Assembly: GCA_020432045.1 (NCBI GenBank)
Contig: JAGQHB010000102.1
Coordinates: 1-64,000 of the forward strand
Direction of reading: 5' to 3'
Length of the DNA stretch: 64,000 bases
DNA from: Dehalococcoidia bacterium
GTDB taxonomy: Bacteria > Chloroflexota > Dehalococcoidia > Tepidiformales > Tepidiformaceae
Made by a program: the position numbers and the translations under genes. A model generated the notes under the pieces. The model was not told the origin of the DNA and made no database searches. It worked only from the letters and a program-made list of their open reading frames with translations. Below, piece after piece: positions 35,206 to 43,685 of this stretch (positions are counted from its first letter, which is position 1; each line of letters starts with the position of its first letter).

Positions 35206-36213
35206 GTGCGCGGCACCATCGGCATCATCGCGAATCCCGCCTCGGGCAAAGATATCCGGCGCCTCATCGCTGCAGCGTCAGTTTTCGACAACCAGGAGAA
35301 GCTGAACATTGTCCGCCGTGCCATCCTCGGCGCCATTGCTGGTGGAGTACGGCGTGTCCTCTATATGCCAGATAGCCACCGGATCGTTGCGGCGGCGGCA
35401 GACGGAATCGATGGCGTTGAGTTGGATCCGGTCGAGAGTCCCGGCACGGCGAGCGCCCTCGACACAACGCGCGCCGCCGCGCAGATGCGCGAACGGGGTT
35501 GTGCTGCGGTTATCACCCTTGGGGGTGATGGGACCAACCGTGCGGCGGCCGGCGGCTGGCGCACTATCCCGCTCGTCGCGGTCTCCACGGGCACGAACAA
35601 CGTCTTCCCACGCATGGTAGAGGGCACACTCGCCGGGGCGGCGGCTGCGCTCGTCGCCACGGGCCGGGTGCGCCTCGCTCGTGTCGCAGCCCAGGCCAAG
35701 ACGATAACCATCAAAATCGATGGTGAGCCGGATGACCTTGCACTGGTCGATGCGGTCCTCCTTGATGCAGCGTTCATCGGCGCGCGGGCGATCTGGGACC
35801 CCGCCGCGGTCCGCCGCATCGTCCTCGCCCGTGCCGAGCCTGCAGCCGTTGGCATGTCGGCCATTGGCGGGCTCCTTCGCCCGCTTGGTGATTCCGACCG
35901 TGGTGGCCTCGTGATCGCTGTCGGGGAGGGCGGCCCCGTCACCCTTCGCGCACCAGTCGCCCCGGGCCTCTACGCACCGGTGCCCATCCGGGACTGGCTC
36001 CGTATCAAGAAGGGTGAAACCGTCCGCTTCGAGGGGCCTGGGCTCATTGCGCTCGACGGTGAGCGCGAGCGCCGGCTTCTGCCCGGGCAGGGTGCGACAC
36101 TGTCAATTCGCCGCGACGGCCCGTGGGTCATTGATGTGCACACGGCCCTCAAGGCTGCGGCGCGCTCCGGGCTATTCCAGATTCCACCGCCGGGGAAGAA
36201 CCGTGGCTACTGA
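35206..36213 (+). CDS. acoX: AcoX-like ATP-NAD kinase-fold protein
   Basis: A 335-residue protein related to NAD kinases. An N-terminal TIGIIANPASGKDIRRLI and the diacylglycerol-kinase/NAD-kinase loop TLGGDGTNRAAA near residue 108 are present, followed by STGTNNVFPRM near residue 130. In acetoin-catabolic operons such a gene, acoX, lies with acoA/B/C, and its exact role is unresolved. Here it is inserted between E1 beta and E2, and its last 11 bases overlap the E2 gene. The start is GTG 35206, 13 bases after E1 beta; the frame extending upstream belongs to no protein. Its presence is the main reason to prefer acetoin over pyruvate for this complex. Confidence 0.75.
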   Translation: MRGTIGIIANPASGKDIRRLIAAASVFDNQEKLNIVRRAILGAIAGGVRRVLYMPDSHRIVAAAADGIDGVELDPVESPGTASALDTTRAAAQMRERGCAAVITLGGDGTNRAAAGGWRTIPLVAVSTGTNNVFPRMVEGTLAGAAAALVATGRVRLARVAAQAKTITIKIDGEPDDLALVDAVLLDAAFIGARAIWDPAAVRRIVLARAEPAAVGMSAIGGLLRPLGDSDRGGLVIAVGEGGPVTLRAPVAPGLYAPVPIRDWLRIKKGETVRFEGPGLIALDGERERRLLPGQGATLSIRRDGPWVIDVHTALKAAARSGLFQIPPPGKNRGY

Positions 36214-37552
36214 AGTCCTAATTCCAAAGCTTGGCATGACGATGACCGAAGGCACGGTCGCCGAATGGCGTGTGCCCGACGGTGCATCCGTCCAGGCGGG
36301 CGAAATCGTCTTTCATCTCGAGACCGAGAAGATCGAATTCGAAGTCGAAGCCGAGACCGCCGGTATCGTCCGTCATGTCGTTCCCGCCGGGTCGACTCTC
36401 CCGCCCGGCGCCATCGTGGGATACATCCTCGCGCCCGGTGAAGCGCTTCCCGCGTCTGTGCCGGCCGCCGCGGACGTTGGCGTGATTAGCAGCGGTCCCG
36501 CTTCAGCCACGGCCGCCACAACAGTGCCGGCCATCGGCGAAGGCGGCCGGACGCTCGCTTCCCCCGCAGCCCGCCGGGTCGCTGCCGAGCTGGGCGTCAA
36601 CTTGGGAAATGTCCGCGGCACGGGCCCTGGCGGCCGCATCATCGAGACCGATGTCACCGCGGCGAAGCAATCCCCCGCGCCAGTAGCCGCTTCCGAGTCC
36701 AGTGCCAGAATCGCGGCCTCGCCCATTGCTCGCGGGCTTGCTGAGCAGCTTGGGATCGATCTTGGGCGCGTCACCGGCACTGGCCCTGGTGGGCGCGTTA
36801 CGAAGGAAGACGTCGAGGCCGCCGCGGCTGCGCCTCCCCCGGTGCCGGCCACCCCTGCACGGGAGGCGGGGCAGGTCATCCCAATGCGCGGCATGCGGAA
36901 GGTCATCGCAGAGCGCATGCACGGCAGCCTCCAGCAGATGGCGCAGCTGACCATGGCCATGGAGGTCGAGATGGACGAAGCCGTGAAGCTCCGGACAGCC
37001 CTCGTCGCCGAATGGGAGCCCGAGGGTATCCGGCCTGGTTACACCGATCTCGTCATCAAAGCGGTGGCAAAGGCCCTGCGCCTCCATCCCCGTCTCAACT
37101 CTACGGTCACCGCCAACGGCATCGAACTACTGCCCGATATCCACGTCGGAATGGCGGTCGCGGTCGAAGATGGTTTGCTCGTCCCCGTCATCCGTGATGC
37201 AGATCGCGCCCCGCTCCGCGATATCGCCTCTGAATCTACCCGCCTTGCCACGCTGGCCCGCGAAGGCAAGCTTGGGCCCGACGACATGGCAGGCGGCACC
37301 TTCTCGGTCACCACGCTCGGGATGTCAGGCGTAGATTTCTTTACGCCCGTGATCAACCCGCCAAACACCGCGATCCTCGGCGTCGGGCGTATTCACGATG
37401 CGCTCCGGTGGGACGGCGAACGCCCGCTTCGCTGCTCGCAGATGACGCTCAGCCTCACCATCGACCATCGCGCCGTCGATGGCGCGCCAGGCGCGGCGTT
37501 CCTGCAAACCGTCCGTGACCTTCTCCAGTCCCCCTACAGGCTGCTGATCTAA
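36203..37552 (+). CDS. acoC: Dihydrolipoamide acyltransferase E2 with two E3-binding domains
   Basis: A 449-residue E2. One lipoyl domain covers residues 1-80 with Lys43 in ETEKIEFEVE. Two successive peripheral-subunit-binding domains follow: residues 118-153 (SPAARRVAAELGVNLGNVRG...) and 171-206 (SPIARGLAEQLGIDLGRVTG...), each ending in GTGPGGR. The catalytic acyltransferase domain runs from about 225 to the end, with His422 and Asp426 in DHRAVDG. Bacterial E2 proteins normally have one such binding domain. The start is GTG 36203, overlapping AcoX by 11 bases. It ends in a TAATG overlap with E3. Confidence 0.88.
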   Translation: MATEVLIPKLGMTMTEGTVAEWRVPDGASVQAGEIVFHLETEKIEFEVEAETAGIVRHVVPAGSTLPPGAIVGYILAPGEALPASVPAAADVGVISSGPASATAATTVPAIGEGGRTLASPAARRVAAELGVNLGNVRGTGPGGRIIETDVTAAKQSPAPVAASESSARIAASPIARGLAEQLGIDLGRVTGTGPGGRVTKEDVEAAAAAPPPVPATPAREAGQVIPMRGMRKVIAERMHGSLQQMAQLTMAMEVEMDEAVKLRTALVAEWEPEGIRPGYTDLVIKAVAKALRLHPRLNSTVTANGIELLPDIHVGMAVAVEDGLLVPVIRDADRAPLRDIASESTRLATLAREGKLGPDDMAGGTFSVTTLGMSGVDFFTPVINPPNTAILGVGRIHDALRWDGERPLRCSQMTLSLTIDHRAVDGAPGAAFLQTVRDLLQSPYRLLI

Positions 37553-38925
37553 TGGCCCACTACGATGTCCTCATTATCGGTGGCGGCCCGGCCGGCTACA
37601 CGGCCGCCATCGCTGCTGCCGGGCGTGGCGCGAAGGTCGCCCTTGTCGAGGCCGAAAGACCCGGCGGCGCTTGTGTCCACTATGCGTGCATCCCTACGAA
37701 TATCATGGCTGGCGCGGCTGCCAGCTTTCTCGATGCGCGCGAACTTGCCGTCCACGGTGTCCTCGAGACAGGCGAACGCTTTAGCCTGCCGCGTGCCGCT
37801 GCCCGCAAAGACGCGCTCGTGGCCCAAATGGCAAAGGGCATCGCCGCCGCGCTCCGCATCAGCAAGGTCGAGGTGATCCAGGGTCGCGCCACGTTCTCCG
37901 GGAGGTCGGCGGTCGCCATCACAGAAGCCGGAGGTCAGCGGGACGTAACTGCGGACGCATTTGTGATTGCGACGGGCACACGCTGGGATCCACCGTCCGT
38001 CCCCGGTGCGGCTCCGGACCGGGTCCTCACGGCAGATGCTGTCCAGGCGCTGCACTCTCCGCCTTCGTCCGCCGTTGTCCTGGCCGCTGGCCCTGCTGGC
38101 TCGGGGTTCTCCCTCGAGTACGCATTCTTGCTGGCGACGGCCGGCTCCAGCGTGACCATCGTCACGGATCAGCCACGTATCCTGCCCGCGCTGGATACGT
38201 CCGTCGCCACCACCGTGCGCGGCATGCTCGAGGGCGCGGGGATTCAGGTCTTCACGGGCGCGACCATCCGTGCCGAAGGCTCTAATGCTGTCATCACCGC
38301 GGATGGCCGCTCCGACACAGTCCCGGCCGAGGTGTTCGTAGCAGCCGATGTCCGCCGCCCATACTTCGAGACGCTCAACCCTGGTGCCGCTGCTGTCGAA
38401 GCATCTGCAGACGGCATCGCGGTTGATTCTTCCTGCCGCACCTCAAATCCTGCCGTGTTCGCAGCCGGTGACGTCACCGGGCAGGTGATGCTCAGCAGCG
38501 CCGCGACGCACATGGGGGAAGTTGCTGGCCTCAACGCGGCCGGCGGTACGGCTCGCACACGGCTCGCACACATTCCCCACGTCCTGCAGATGTTCCCAGA
38601 GGTCGCATGGATTGGCCTTACGGAGGAACAGGCCGTTGCCGGCCACCGAGATGTGGTTACCGGTGTGTTCGATCTCGCCTATAACGCCCGTGCCATCGCC
38701 CTTGGCGCCCGCGAGGGGATCGTCAAGGTAGTGGCTGAGCGCGAACTTGGCGAAGTGCTAGGGGTACACGTTGCCGGTCCCGGTGCCGCGGAGATAGCCA
38801 ATATTGCGGCTGCCGTCATGCAGGCCGAGGTTTCGTTGCACGACCTCGCCGCCATGACCTTCTGGCACCCGAGCATGGGGGAATCACTGGCGGAGGCTGC
38901 ACGCCGGGCACTCGCGCGCTTCTGA
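37552..38925 (+). CDS. Dihydrolipoamide dehydrogenase (E3)-like flavoprotein
   Basis: A 457-residue pyridine-nucleotide-disulfide oxidoreductase. The FAD motif is IIGGGPAGYTAA at 8-19, and the redox cysteines Cys41 and Cys46 are in CVHYAC with the lipoamide-dehydrogenase spacing of four. A NAD-binding region lies near 175-210, a second FAD motif is AAGDVTG near residue 305, and the C-terminal base pair is His439 and Glu444. The segment after the second Cys is IPTN instead of IPSK, and the first glycine-rich NAD motif is poor. It is the last gene of the operon, overlapping E2 by one base, and should reoxidise the E2 lipoyl group. Confidence 0.82.
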   Translation: MAHYDVLIIGGGPAGYTAAIAAAGRGAKVALVEAERPGGACVHYACIPTNIMAGAAASFLDARELAVHGVLETGERFSLPRAAARKDALVAQMAKGIAAALRISKVEVIQGRATFSGRSAVAITEAGGQRDVTADAFVIATGTRWDPPSVPGAAPDRVLTADAVQALHSPPSSAVVLAAGPAGSGFSLEYAFLLATAGSSVTIVTDQPRILPALDTSVATTVRGMLEGAGIQVFTGATIRAEGSNAVITADGRSDTVPAEVFVAADVRRPYFETLNPGAAAVEASADGIAVDSSCRTSNPAVFAAGDVTGQVMLSSAATHMGEVAGLNAAGGTARTRLAHIPHVLQMFPEVAWIGLTEEQAVAGHRDVVTGVFDLAYNARAIALGAREGIVKVVAERELGEVLGVHVAGPGAAEIANIAAAVMQAEVSLHDLAAMTFWHPSMGESLAEAARRALARF

Positions 38926-38953
38926 CAGCCGGCAAACAGACGCCACCGGACCG

Positions 38954-40864
38954 TTACCCCTCCACCACCGTCACCGCACCGTCACCGAACACACGGCGAT
39001 GGAGTGCTTCCGTTGACCTCGGGCGGGCGCCAATCGGGAGGGCGAGCACGAGGGGGCCTTCGCGCATGACGAGGTCACCTTCCAGGAATGCATCGAGGAC
39101 CTGCTCCACCGCCCCGCCAGCGACCTCCGCGGGATACTTGGCGGCGAGTAGCGCCCGGATTTTCTTCGGGTTCACGGCTTCGTCACAGAGGAGGAAGACA
39201 TCCTGTGCGAGACCGTCGAGATCCACGGAACGCAACGCCCCGCCCCGGCCGTCGACCACGCGCGTGAACCCTGGATGGATGCGGTATTCGAACGTTGGAG
39301 GCTCCGCGGCCTTGTGTGCCGCGATCCAGGAGCCCAATGCCTTCCTCACACGATCGGCGTACTTTGCGCGGTCGACGAGCTTTGATGATGTGTAATTGAA
39401 GAAGTACCCGACCTTATCAAGGTCGACCACCCCCTCGGGGAAGTTGAACAGGTAGTCGGGCCGGATCTCGTAGCCTGTCACCCCGAACGCCTCCCGGCGC
39501 TCGAAGATCGGACTGAACCGGTGCATCTCGACGAAGCCGAGGTTGTACTCGGGTGGCTGGAGGTGGACGACCCTGGGTACGAAAGCAGCCATGTCCTCGT
39601 ACCAGGCCGGATCCTCGCCGGGGAATCCGCCAAGGACGTTGTACGAAAGTCCGATCCCGTATTCCTTCGCCCAGCGAAGGAACTGGACGACCCGAATCCT
39701 GCTGGTGCCTTTGCCCATGAGCTGCAGGAGTTCAGTGGAGAGCGATTCGATCCCCGGCTGGATGCTCGTCACGCCGGCGGCACGCATCAGCGCGACCTCG
39801 TCCTTGGGCAGATCGATGCGCGTCTCGTAGAAACACTCGAGTTCGTAGTCGAGTGACGCCATGCCTTCGAAGAGCCGCCGGCGCATCCGGCGCGAGATGA
39901 TCCAGTCGGCCGCCGTCAGCTTCGTGACCCGGTAGCGGGAGCTGAGCGCAACCATCTCAGCGAGCACGTGATCGACCGGCTTCTCGCGGAACGGCATGAC
40001 TTCATCGTTGATGCCGCAGAAGACGCAGTGGCTCTGCTGACCCCACCAGCAGCCGCGGGAGCTTTCGAAGGGGAGTGACTCGACCTCGAACTTCAGCTTC
40101 CCGGCCTGCTGAAGGGTACGCCGTTGGAGAAAGTAGTCGTCGTAGTCGGGCGACGGGCTTAGCTGGAGATCAGCCAGTGGCTGGCCTGGTTCGAGCTGGA
40201 CGGCGTCGCCGTCCCACCAGGTCACGCCCGGGATGCCGTGCGTTGGCTCGCCCGAGATGTGGCGCCGAAGGAATTCCCGAAACGACTCTTCGGCCTCGCC
40301 CATAAACACGTGGTCGAGCACCTCGGGCAATGCGCGGTGGTATTCGCGGCCCATCTCGCCATCGAAACAGGCGCCCCCGGCCAGGATCACGACCTCTGGC
40401 CGCTCGGCCTTGATTCGCTTCGCGAGGGCGAGACTCCCCATGACCTGGTTGAAGGTTGCCGAGAAGCCGACGTACGTGGGTTCGAGCGCGAGGATGCGCC
40501 CGGCCAACTCGGCCAGGAATGCCGGCACGGTCTCATCGCGAAGCTTGCGCACGAACTCACGCCGCCGAAACGGGCCCGGGGCGTTCAGTGTGCCTACAAC
40601 CTTGAGGAACTGGTTGCCCCCGAGGGCGTCCGTCCCGTAGAGGTCGCAGGCGAAAAAGTGGTCCGCCATGCCATAGAGCGAACGCTCGTCGCTCAGGATT
40701 TGTGCCGCCTCGATGCCGATGCGCGAGGCCATGTCCAGGTTCGCATACACGGCGGTAGCCGGGACCCCGGCATCCTCAGAGATGCGGGTCAGGATCCCGA
40801 CCGCCAGGGAGGGCCGAGTGATGGTCGCCCAGGGCATCGAGACGAGAACGCCGCGCGGTTCCAT
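38954..40864 (-). CDS. B12-binding/radical-SAM enzyme, RiPP-maturation C-methyltransferase type
   Basis: A 636-residue protein. Residues 1-210 form a Rossmann-like cobalamin-binding domain (VLVSMPWATITRPSLAVGIL at the start, VVILAGGACFDGEMG near 158). The radical-SAM cluster cysteines are Cys272, Cys280 and Cys283 in ESSRGCWWG...CVFCG, an unusual C-x7-C-x2-C spacing known from the radical-SAM family that matures ribosomal peptides. Residues 320-480 complete the TIM barrel (IQPGIESLSTELLQLMGKGT). The C-terminal 130 residues are a family-specific extension. Such enzymes C-methylate unactivated carbons of precursor peptides, but no precursor, transporter or further tailoring gene is adjacent. 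The start at ATG 40864 has no clear ribosome-binding site and a palindrome just upstream. Confidence 0.78.
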   Translation of the reverse strand: MEPRGVLVSMPWATITRPSLAVGILTRISEDAGVPATAVYANLDMASRIGIEAAQILSDERSLYGMADHFFACDLYGTDALGGNQFLKVVGTLNAPGPFRRREFVRKLRDETVPAFLAELAGRILALEPTYVGFSATFNQVMGSLALAKRIKAERPEVVILAGGACFDGEMGREYHRALPEVLDHVFMGEAEESFREFLRRHISGEPTHGIPGVTWWDGDAVQLEPGQPLADLQLSPSPDYDDYFLQRRTLQQAGKLKFEVESLPFESSRGCWWGQQSHCVFCGINDEVMPFREKPVDHVLAEMVALSSRYRVTKLTAADWIISRRMRRRLFEGMASLDYELECFYETRIDLPKDEVALMRAAGVTSIQPGIESLSTELLQLMGKGTSRIRVVQFLRWAKEYGIGLSYNVLGGFPGEDPAWYEDMAAFVPRVVHLQPPEYNLGFVEMHRFSPIFERREAFGVTGYEIRPDYLFNFPEGVVDLDKVGYFFNYTSSKLVDRAKYADRVRKALGSWIAAHKAAEPPTFEYRIHPGFTRVVDGRGGALRSVDLDGLAQDVFLLCDEAVNPKKIRALLAAKYPAEVAGGAVEQVLDAFLEGDLVMREGPLVLALPIGARPRSTEALHRRVFGDGAVTVVEG

Positions 40865-40873
40865 GGCGACGAA

Positions 40874-40896
40874 GATAGCAGCTGGTAGCTGCTATC
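40874..40896 (-). promoter_or_regulatory. Perfect palindrome just upstream of the radical-SAM start
   Basis: GATAGCAGCT and AGCTGCTATC form perfect ten-base arms around GGT, ending nine bases before the ATG of the radical-SAM gene. It could be a repressor operator or an RNA hairpin that controls ribosome access. The arms and position are seen directly; the role is inference. Confidence 0.5.
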
Positions 40897-41094
40897 CGAC
40901 AGCCGACCGGCTTCGGAGCGCTGACTCCACAGGTCGATCCGGCTCTTATCCGTGGCCGGCTTCGCCGTAGCAGGGACACCTTGGATGGTTCGCCCGGGCC
41001 CGACAGCAAGCGCGAGCAAGGCCAGCCGGCACCCGAACCACCTTTGATAGCCATACCTCACGGCCGTGCGATGTCGACCAGCGACTCGTGACGA

Positions 41095-42216
41095 CTAGAT
41101 GATCGGTGAGTTGGGTTCCAATCCAAGCAGGATGCGGCCCACCAGTTCATAGCGCGGAGTCGCCAGCAGCACGTGCTGCCTCATCGTGTGGATGTCCCGC
41201 CAGCAGCGCTCAAAGTCGAAGCTGGTCGATGGCCCCGAGAGGCCAGAAGCGTCAAAGACGAGGTCAACCGCGCGGGCTGCCAACTGTGCTGCGGTGACCG
41301 CGCCGAGCCGCATCTCCGCCTTTTCACGCAGGGTGGGCGGGGTTCCAGACTCCCGAATTCGTCGTGCATTGGCTACCGATTGCAGGTAGACGGCCCGTGC
41401 GGCATGCAGCGACCCGGTCGCCTCGCCATACTGTGCCTGGGCCACAGGGCGCTCACGGAGCGTGCTGCGGGTGGTTGTCGCGACCTTCCCCTGGGCCAGC
41501 TCGGCAAATGCATCAAGCGCATGCTGGGCAACGCCGAGCGCGACTGGCGTCAGCGAATCGGCCAGGTCGCCGAGCGCGTCTCCGCCCGCGGCAATGCGGC
41601 GATGAGGGACGAAGACGTTTTCGAACTGGACGTCGTGGCTTCCCGTCCCTCGGAGCCCAACCACGTTCCACGTTTCGAGAACGCGGCACTGGTCCATCGG
41701 AAGAATGCCGGTCACGCCCTTTCGCTGGTCTCCATCTACCCAGACCGCGAGGGTTGAGAGCCATGTGGCGTAGGTGCAGCCGCTCACGTAGGGAGCGATC
41801 CCGGAGAACAGGAATCCACCTTCCACCGGGACGGCCTTTACCCGGAAGGGATTCAGGCTACCGGCCAGACGCGCGTCGGGGTTCGCGTACAGCGCTTCAT
41901 ACTCCTGCTCCGAGAGCTGGCCGCTGACGCGGGACTGGCTGATCGCCAACATCCAGCCGGTAGATCCGTCGATCCGGGCCATCGCTTCGAGGATGGGCGG
42001 AATCTCATCGCGGGCGAGGCCGCCTCCGCCCATGCCTGGCGGCATCATCAGACGGAACAGCCCACGCTCAGACGCAGCTTCCACCACCTCCCGCGCGGGG
42101 CGGCATTCACGGTCCGCCTGGTCCGCAAACTCCCGCACAAGCAACGCCATCGAGGCGACGCGGTCGAGGTACGTTGTGACCTTCTCACCGCTGGAACCTG
42201 CCACTGTCTCTCTCAT
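41095..42216 (-). CDS. Acyl-CoA dehydrogenase-fold flavin monooxygenase-like protein
   Basis: A 373-residue acyl-CoA dehydrogenase-superfamily protein. The N-terminal helical domain has REVVEAASERGLFRLMMPPG then DEIPPILEAMARIDGSTGWM. The middle beta domain has VVGLRGTGSHDVQFENVFVP near residue 180. The C-terminal domain ends with CWRDIHTMRQHVLLATPRYE. The catalytic Glu of fatty acyl-CoA dehydrogenases is not evident. These features match class D, two-component flavin-dependent monooxygenases and nitroalkane-oxidase-like relatives (HsaA/HpaB-like) better than beta-oxidation enzymes. ATG 42216 follows GGAGG; no flavin reductase gene is adjacent. Confidence 0.75.
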   Translation of the reverse strand: MRETVAGSSGEKVTTYLDRVASMALLVREFADQADRECRPAREVVEAASERGLFRLMMPPGMGGGGLARDEIPPILEAMARIDGSTGWMLAISQSRVSGQLSEQEYEALYANPDARLAGSLNPFRVKAVPVEGGFLFSGIAPYVSGCTYATWLSTLAVWVDGDQRKGVTGILPMDQCRVLETWNVVGLRGTGSHDVQFENVFVPHRRIAAGGDALGDLADSLTPVALGVAQHALDAFAELAQGKVATTTRSTLRERPVAQAQYGEATGSLHAARAVYLQSVANARRIRESGTPPTLREKAEMRLGAVTAAQLAARAVDLVFDASGLSGPSTSFDFERCWRDIHTMRQHVLLATPRYELVGRILLGLEPNSPII

Positions 42217-42291
42217 GACGAACTCCTCCGAGGGTCGCCCGCGGATGGCACGATGCATCCCGCCGGGCTGGCCGCGCTCCGCCAACCGCAG

Positions 42292-42331
42292 CCGTGTTCA
42301 GAGCAGGCGCATGGCACTACTCTGAACACGG
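42292..42331. repeat. Perfect 12-base inverted repeat
   Basis: CCGTGTTCAGAG at 42292-42303 is exactly complementary to CTCTGAACACGG at 42320-42331, with a 16-base spacer. It lies between the LLM gene's stop (42404) and the dehydrogenase start (42216) and has no T-run. It could be an operator for the downstream flavoprotein gene or a terminator for the LLM gene. Confidence 0.5.
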
Positions 42332-42403
42332 GAATCTTCCCCTTTTTGGGCAGCGAGGCCCCTGGTTAGCCGGACTTCGCGACTGCCGGAGCTTCGGTGC
42401 TCT

Positions 42404-43471
42404 CTATATGTTGTGGAATTCGCCTATCAGCCACTTCAAGCGTTCCTCGCTAAGGGCAGGCGCATGCGCCTCGCGAGACGCATCACCGCCGTACATACCC
42501 GCACGATCTCGCGCGGCGGGGAGTGGGAAGCCGATCCGGTCCGCGTAGTCGAAATGCTCACGAGCGTACTTTGGCAGATCGTCGTACTTGCAAGCATTGG
42601 CCATTTCGAGGGCAACCTCGAAGTTCACCGCGTCGAACATCTTGTCCCATTCGCCTCTGCGCGAGAGCTCATGGAGTCGCTGGCCGAGCGACTCCAGGTT
42701 GTGAGCCACGAACACGGACTGGTAAGCAGGGGTGGACCCGTAGAAAGAGATCGGCCGCCGCAGCGCTTCGATCGCCTGCTCGACATCGGAGTCGGTCTCT
42801 CCAAATGCGTTGAAGCCGCCCACGGAAATCGAGATATCGCTAATCGGACGACCGGCCCGGTCAGCACCCTTCTTTACAGCAGGAAGAAGCACGTCACGGA
42901 GGTAGCGCTCGGTCGTGAAACCATGAGGGCGGAACCCGTCGGCACAGAAGCCCGCAACCTCCGCCATGTGCGGCCCAACCGCGGCCAGCGAGATCTTGGG
43001 ATGCGGGTAGTTAATCGGTCCGGGGTTGAAGGCCGGCGTCATCAGGGTGTACCGGTAGTCGTCCGAAACAAAGTCTGGCTGCTCACCGTCCTGCCAGGAA
43101 CGCCATACCGCGCGCATCATGCCGATATAGCCTTCCATGCGCCGGGCAGGCGGCGTCCAGTTGCCGCCGAACCGCTTGATATTGTGTCCCCGGACCTGGC
43201 TGCCCAGGCCGATATTGATACGCCCGCGGCTAAACTCCTGGAGATCCCAGGCCGTCTGGGCCATCACCATCGGCGAACGCGGGAACGCAATGGTGACGCC
43301 CGTAGCAAGTTCCATCCGCTCGCTGTGCTCGGCCGCCAGCGTGAGTGCCAGCACCGAGTTGTGTTTCAACTCGCCGGTGGTGATGCCGTCGAATCCCGCG
43401 GCCTCCGCCTGGACCACCTGGTCCTTGATGTTCCCCAGCCACGTTTCGCCGAATCCCGTCGTAACCTTCAT
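42404..43471 (-). CDS. LLM-class F420-dependent oxidoreductase
   Basis: A 355-residue luciferase-like monooxygenase family protein. Typical blocks are GNIKDQVVQAEAAGFDGITT, SERMELATGVTIAFPRSPMV near residue 55, and GRINIGLGSQVRGHNIKRFG near residue 90. It fits the F420-dependent subfamily. It is only distantly similar to the LLM protein at 1242-2297. ATG 43471 is preceded by AGAGGTG; a longer frame from 43540 is not supported. It precedes the acyl-CoA dehydrogenase-fold gene in the same direction, with a 187-base gap containing the inverted repeat. Confidence 0.82.
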   Translation of the reverse strand: MKVTTGFGETWLGNIKDQVVQAEAAGFDGITTGELKHNSVLALTLAAEHSERMELATGVTIAFPRSPMVMAQTAWDLQEFSRGRINIGLGSQVRGHNIKRFGGNWTPPARRMEGYIGMMRAVWRSWQDGEQPDFVSDDYRYTLMTPAFNPGPINYPHPKISLAAVGPHMAEVAGFCADGFRPHGFTTERYLRDVLLPAVKKGADRAGRPISDISISVGGFNAFGETDSDVEQAIEALRRPISFYGSTPAYQSVFVAHNLESLGQRLHELSRRGEWDKMFDAVNFEVALEMANACKYDDLPKYAREHFDYADRIGFPLPAARDRAGMYGGDASREAHAPALSEERLKWLIGEFHNI

Positions 43472-43685
43472 CTCTTGCACCTCTCTGTCGTTAGTTAACC
43501 GATTGTGAGCATCCTGCCGCTTCTTCCGGTTGGAATACAATCGCGCGCCGGTTGAGTTGGATTGTGAGTCAACCCGGAGCGCACTCGATCGGACGGCCCC
43601 GACTTACACCGATCCGCCTTTTATGGCCGCAAATACCGGCAGTCGCTGAATTCGAAATTTGCGGTCTAGAATTGCCCCCTCGAGA

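Noticed and set aside
40789-41061. Frame of about 90 codons upstream of and overlapping the radical-SAM gene, considered as RiPP precursor
   Set aside because: It overlaps the enzyme's first 25 codons, has no ribosome-binding site and shows no leader-peptide-like pattern. I mention it only as something to inspect and do not annotate it.
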